Assembly: GCA_041660045.1 (NCBI GenBank)
Contig: JBAZXA010000002.1
Coordinates: forward strand, 417,543-481,542
Direction: 5' to 3'
Length of the DNA: 64,000 bases
Origin: WM-3-3 sp041660045
GTDB lineage: Bacteria > Pseudomonadota > Gammaproteobacteria > Methylococcales > Methylomonadaceae
The translations under genes and the position numbers were made by a program. The number at the start of each line of letters is the position of its first letter. Position 1 is the first letter of the stretch. Under the pieces are notes generated by a model that saw only the letters and a list, made by a program, of their open reading frames with translations, made no database searches and was not told the origin of the DNA. This document shows positions 60,640-64,000 of this stretch, in pieces.

Positions 60640-61581
60640 TTAAGTCGTCCGGACTGAGCAGTTTCTCCCATTTTGTTTAGCTTGGTATAGCCGCTTATCA
60701 ACTAAGTCAATAAAGTCTATTTGATTATCCGAATGTGTTGGAATAATTGTGCCTACTCCAAGGCTTGCCGTTAAAACAGAACTAACTTGTGATTTTTCAT
60801 GAGGTATCTGTTCTTTAAACAAAAAACTCCGGCAACGTTCGGCAATTTTTTTAGCTGATGCCTCATCTGCTTCTGGCAGCACAAATACGAATTCTTCCCC
60901 ACCGAAGCGGGCAAAAAAATCACGTGCACGGGTCGCCACACTACTTAGCGTCTTTGCGACCCGTTTTAAGCATTCGTCGCCTCGGATGTGCCCATAATGG
61001 TCGTTATATTGTTTGAAGTAATCAATATCTAGCATGATGAGTGAAAGCGGTTGGCGATTACGCCGTGCTTTATCCCATTCTTGCTCCATGATGATATCAA
61101 ACAAACGACGGTTAGCGACATTGGTTAAGCTGTCTTTAAAGGAAAGTTCTTCTAGTTCTTTTTGTAAGGTTATAAGTTGCTGCTCTGTCTTTTTCCGCTC
61201 GCTGATATCAAACATAAAGCCAATTAGGGAATCCACATCACCGTTTTCATGCCGAACCACGTGGACAACATCTCTTATCCAGACATAGTCGCCTGTTGTA
61301 GTCAGGGCTCGGTAATCCGCTTCATGATCAGTCCCCGCTTGGGATTGGCTGATACAATAATTAACAACCCTTTCCCGATCATCCGGATGCATTCTATCCG
61401 CCCAATCTTGTACGTTTAGCCAACTGGCTGGCGACCAACCTAATAATGCCTCTATTTGTGGTCCGATATAGGTAAAGTTTGTCGTTGCCCAATCAATGGC
61501 CCATGGAATAGCTTTTGTGGATTCGAGTAGAGTTTTGTAGACAGCGCTGTCAGGTTCATTAGGAGTGGTCATATCAGCCAT
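60640..61581 (-). CDS. PAS-GGDEF diguanylate cyclase with I-site
   Basis: Makes the second messenger c-di-GMP. ATG 61581 (MADMTTPNEP) gives 313 residues; a TTG 6 bp upstream is less likely. A PAS domain with PAC extension (about 15-135; IGFMFDISERKKTE) is followed by a short coiled linker (about 135-150) and a GGDEF domain (about 150-310). The active site is intact as GGEEF. Five residues before it is RARD, an RxxD inhibitory I-site, so product inhibition is likely. No TM segment, so it is a cytosolic sensor. The PAS ligand is unknown. Confidence 0.92.
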   Translation of the reverse strand: MADMTTPNEPDSAVYKTLLESTKAIPWAIDWATTNFTYIGPQIEALLGWSPASWLNVQDWADRMHPDDRERVVNYCISQSQAGTDHEADYRALTTTGDYVWIRDVVHVVRHENGDVDSLIGFMFDISERKKTEQQLITLQKELEELSFKDSLTNVANRRLFDIIMEQEWDKARRNRQPLSLIMLDIDYFKQYNDHYGHIRGDECLKRVAKTLSSVATRARDFFARFGGEEFVFVLPEADEASAKKIAERCRSFLFKEQIPHEKSQVSSVLTASLGVGTIIPTHSDNQIDFIDLVDKRLYQAKQNGRNCSVRTT

Positions 61582-61641
61582 AGTCAAAAAAACCGAGGAA
61601 GTTGTCGCCTTAAAGTTAACCGTGATTGCATTTTACGGCGT

Positions 61642-62952
61642 TTACAAGTGTGTGGTAATGGCAGTCGCGCAGGCTCGTCCATAAAGCGCTAATAGATTAG
61701 TGGGTTCATCATAAATAATCCGTTTTCCAGCACGTAAATCTCGCCGCATGAGACGTACCATTTGTTCCAAAATTGCATTGGGGAAAGCTGACGCCGGGCG
61801 TCCCATCACCTCTGCAAGTCGGCCAGCTATAATATCTGGATCACTCACCACCGGACAAATACGATATTGGTATTGACCGCCTATGGCTTCGGGTGCTAAA
61901 TCCATAAAGCGCCCTGGTATTTGCCTAAAAAAACTCAGCGGAAGGCGATAGGCGTTGTGGCCTAATATGGGTAGATCATCTGGGACGGCTTGCTCTTCAT
62001 CGAGTATTTGTATTGATGTTGCTAGCGGTAATAACTGTGTTAAACAATATTCTTGTAGGTGATCATTGCCTAGTCTCACCAAATTGGCTATTAATTCGCC
62101 TAAAGAGGCGTGGCCTATAATGGCTGCGCGTTTTGGCAAGGCCCCCCAAACACCATCTGCCCCATTCAATAAGGCTTCGAGTGCTGAAGCATTTTCAAAA
62201 CCTCCACCAGCATGCAGATGGACCAAAATTTTATAAGGTTCGCTTAGGAAACTTCTGGCTATGGCAATAAAAGTACCGACTTGAAAAGGCAAATAGGTAC
62301 CGCGATCATCTTCAATACTGATACCTTCGATGGGTTGTTCAGCTAACAATTCAAGAATCGAACAAGTGGCTTCTAAGTTTTCGGCAAAAGCATCACAGCC
62401 GTCTACTATATTGATCAGTATTCGGGGTTTGCCACCATCATCACCTTGGATATGTTCGTTAAGCCATTTGATGCTGGCTGGCAAGCTGTGGCGTAGTGTT
62501 GCCAAGTCATATTGCCCCTGCATGCCAGCTTTGCTAAGATAAATTTCATGTAACGTGTTTGGAACGCCGTAGGCTTGCAATTTCAGTTGTGAAGGGGAAG
62601 GTGTAAAGTCCCCATTTGTTTGGGCGATGCCAATATCCGTAAAAGCAAAACAGCCCTTTCTATCAATGTGATGGTCTCGAAGATAAATCATGAAATCATC
62701 ATCAACTTCCAACTCATCCGGCATTGAGTAATCTAAGGTACCTAAAAGAATATTTTTAAAACCAAACTCGCGAATTTTAGGCAGGATGGCTAATTTATCT
62801 TCAAGCGTTTGTCCAACACGAGCGCCGACTGGGTTTTCCCGTAAGGATAAATCTATCAAGTAAGGTTCAATTTGGCGAAGTTGGGCTATTTTGTCTTGTG
62901 ATAAAGCGTATAAGGCCTGAGCATATTCTAATTTTTTTTCGGATACTGGCAT
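61642..62952 (-). CDS. DRE-TIM metallolyase-like (HMGL/citramalate-synthase-like) protein
   Basis: The 436-residue protein resembles the pyruvate-carboxyltransferase/HMG-CoA-lyase TIM barrel in residues about 30-300: an N-terminal YLIDLSLRENPVGARVG strand-motif (Arg-Glu pair), GISIEDDRGT in mid-barrel, and a metal-type HLHAGGG then NGADGVWGALPKRAAI. The usual HxHND motif is HLHAG here, so the Asn and Asp that normally follow are missing. A C-terminal region of about 130 residues does not look like the LeuA regulatory domain. Catalysis is uncertain; it may be a diverged lyase/synthase. The next gene on the strand is the diguanylate cyclase, 60 bp away. Confidence 0.62.
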   Translation of the reverse strand: MPVSEKKLEYAQALYALSQDKIAQLRQIEPYLIDLSLRENPVGARVGQTLEDKLAILPKIREFGFKNILLGTLDYSMPDELEVDDDFMIYLRDHHIDRKGCFAFTDIGIAQTNGDFTPSPSQLKLQAYGVPNTLHEIYLSKAGMQGQYDLATLRHSLPASIKWLNEHIQGDDGGKPRILINIVDGCDAFAENLEATCSILELLAEQPIEGISIEDDRGTYLPFQVGTFIAIARSFLSEPYKILVHLHAGGGFENASALEALLNGADGVWGALPKRAAIIGHASLGELIANLVRLGNDHLQEYCLTQLLPLATSIQILDEEQAVPDDLPILGHNAYRLPLSFFRQIPGRFMDLAPEAIGGQYQYRICPVVSDPDIIAGRLAEVMGRPASAFPNAILEQMVRLMRRDLRAGKRIIYDEPTNLLALYGRACATAITTHL

Positions 62953-63490
62953 AAACTCCCTACCTAGGCATTGTTTTATGAAATGGCGATGATTGGGTAA
63001 TGGTAAATGCTTACTAATCTAAGAATAAGCGTTTCACTAGTTAACATTAGATAGTCATTTAACAAATGTTATGTTTTCATAATTTTTTAAATTTAACAAT
63101 AGCTTATTAATTATATTTAAGTAAATAAATCAACTTAAGATTTGCCTACGCCGGTGGCATTAATTGGATTGATAATACGCGTAGAAACCTATATAAAAAT
63201 TTAATAGTCTATTAGAAATTTTATACGACTTAAGTGACTTTAAGGTGACAATTAACAGTGATTTATAACGGTTAGTTTTTGTGTAACGAGATAGGTGATT
63301 AATGTTTTATCGCATTTATATGATTGCTGATAAAAAATTTGCGTTAACTAGCCAATAGTAAAAATTTAATTTCATACTAAAATCTTAGGTAAAGGTAATT
63401 TAGCGCGGATTACTTTATACGCTAAACGCACCAGCCCCAGGTTACTCAAGCAACAGGAGTAGTTAATTTTTTCTCAAGAGATTTTTATTT
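62953..63490. other. Divergent intergenic region upstream of the HDOD gene (538 bp)
   Basis: AT-rich sequence without a credible gene. The final 90 bp (63400-63490) before the HDOD ATG are less AT-rich and could hold a structured leader, but I recognise no riboswitch family. Confidence 0.35.
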
Positions 63491-63877
63491 ATGCCTACCC
63501 AAATGAATCAACTGTTTGACAAAATTTATGACCTTCCGCAGATTCCAGAAGTTGTTAAGACATTAATTACGCAAATTAATAACCCGAACATTGACTTAAA
63601 CGCCATTGAAAAAAATATAGAAAAAGAACAGGTAATTTCCCTAAAAGTTTTAAGGTTGGTTAATTCAGCACATTTTGGCTTATCTAAGAAAATAGATTCT
63701 ATCCAAGATGCGGTGGCAATGATTGGTATTAATCAACTTAAAATACTTGTCGTGGCTTCTGGTATGGTAATGGCCATCCCAAAAGTACAAGGGGTAAATT
63801 TTAAACACTTTTGGGAAGACAGTTTTAGGGCTGCAACCATTGCAAAATGGCTTGCTAGTAAAACTGATAGGGAGTAA
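63491..63877 (+). pseudogene. HDOD-domain protein gene cut by an insertion sequence
   Basis: The 128 residues match the N-terminal two-thirds of an HDOD domain (LPQIPEVVKTLI, SLKVLRLVNSAHFGL, IDSIQDAVAMIGINQLKILV). HDOD domains are about 195-200 residues, so the protein is missing its last third and anything beyond. The stop TAA (63875-63877) lies in the terminal sequence of the insertion element that begins at 63874, so termination is created by the insertion. HDOD proteins often act in signal transduction; the intact form may have had further domains. Confidence 0.8.
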
Positions 63878-64000
63878 GCGTACAACCCGACCGCGTTGAT
63901 TCAGAGCTTGTTATGTTTAACGGTTTCAAGAAATGCCGGATCTAGGGGCAGCAGTTCATCAATGCGGCTGTTGGGCCAGGTGGGCAGTTTTTCCAAGGTG
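63874..64000. mobile_element. End of an IS66-family-like insertion element (partial)
   Basis: Starting GTAAGCG at 63874, this matches the GTAA-type terminus expected for IS66-family elements. It abruptly follows HDOD coding sequence, and composition becomes more GC-rich. A transposase-like C-terminus is encoded inward on the minus strand. The 8 bp before the junction, GATAGGGA (63866-63873), is the expected target duplication; the other copy is outside the window. The rest of the element is past the window edge. Confidence 0.65.
63901..64000 (-). CDS. Transposase C-terminus (IS66 TnpC-like, partial)
   Basis: The minus-strand frame runs in from the window edge to a TGA whose complement is at 63901-63903. 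The 32 visible residues end TWPNSRIDELLPLDPAF..., and the IDELLP element resembles the C-terminus of IS66 TnpC transposases (which commonly end around an ELLPW motif). It is too short for certainty, but its place next to a GTAAGCG terminus supports the call. Confidence 0.5.
   Translation of the reverse strand, partial: TLEKLPTWPNSRIDELLPLDPAFLETVKHNKL

Noticed and set aside
63176..63226. AT-rich inverted repeat near 63.2 kb
   Set aside because: Low complexity with imperfect pairing; expected by chance in such AT-rich sequence.
63400..63490. Possible c-di-GMP riboswitch upstream of the HDOD gene
   Set aside because: The conserved GEMM core sequences are not present; only unspecific base-pairing was seen.

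Overview
This window looks like chromosomal DNA from a gammaproteobacterium with moderately AT-rich coding sequence. The gene set (RNase E, RluC, SppA, DnaX-YbaB-RecR, homodimeric PDH, ArgA, RNase T, MlaA) fits Gammaproteobacteria. The adjacent phosphoketolase (xfp) and acetate kinase (ackA) genes, a PEP-CTERM-like exported protein and a large exported di-heme peroxidase together suggest a type I methanotroph (Methylococcales). That placement is an inference: no methane monooxygenase or methanol dehydrogenase gene is present here. No tRNA, rRNA or CRISPR array was seen.

Layout. 1-1.6 kb: a partial gene overlapping a 455-residue coiled-coil protein. 1.8-7.1 kb: rne diverging from rluC-HAD phosphatase-sppA. 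7.2-9.5 kb: a small PepSY protein followed by a PhoP/PhoQ-type two-component system. 9.5-11.4 kb: a degenerate response-regulator-like protein, a 630-bp non-coding region with palindromes, and a small secreted protein with three copies of an A-x-GPA-x-x-SY motif. 11.6-15.4 kb: a RimK-like amidoligase (RLAN + ATP-grasp) diverging from an M14-like peptidase and a GNAT/C39-peptidase fusion. 15.5-18.5 kb: SRP RNA, dnaX, ybaB, recR and a HIT protein. 18.6-26.8 kb (minus strand): aceE-aceF-lpdA, then an NdvB-like GH17/GT2 glucan synthase.

27-43.4 kb is mostly housekeeping and amino-acid metabolism: argG, a two-TM hypothetical, a small cytochrome c, cysG, a TusA-like protein, a HAD-IB hydrolase, rppH, argA-cpdA, argD-argF-SH3 protein-ilvD, grxD, rnt, mlaA and pyrC. 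43.5-48.6 kb: FmdB-like zinc ribbon, aspS, nadA, a PEP-CTERM-like protein and a MOSC protein. 48.9-53.2 kb: GT39-type glycosyltransferase/PAP2 pair, DUF815 ATPase, gloB and an NlpC/P60 lipoprotein. 53.3-57 kb: the xfp-ackA operon (xylulose-5-P/fructose-6-P to acetyl-P to acetate + ATP). 57-63 kb: an exported cytochrome c peroxidase/PA14 fusion, a PAS-GGDEF diguanylate cyclase with an I-site, and an atypical DRE-TIM metallolyase-like protein.

At the right edge an HDOD gene is cut at 63873 by what looks like one end of an IS66-family element: the terminus begins GTAAGCG and an inward-facing C-terminal transposase-like reading frame follows.

The strongest candidates for under-described biology are the RLAN-RimK / M14 / GNAT-C39 cluster, the secreted GPA-repeat protein with its palindromic upstream region, the CCP-PA14 fusion, and the DRE-TIM-like protein with an altered metal-site motif.
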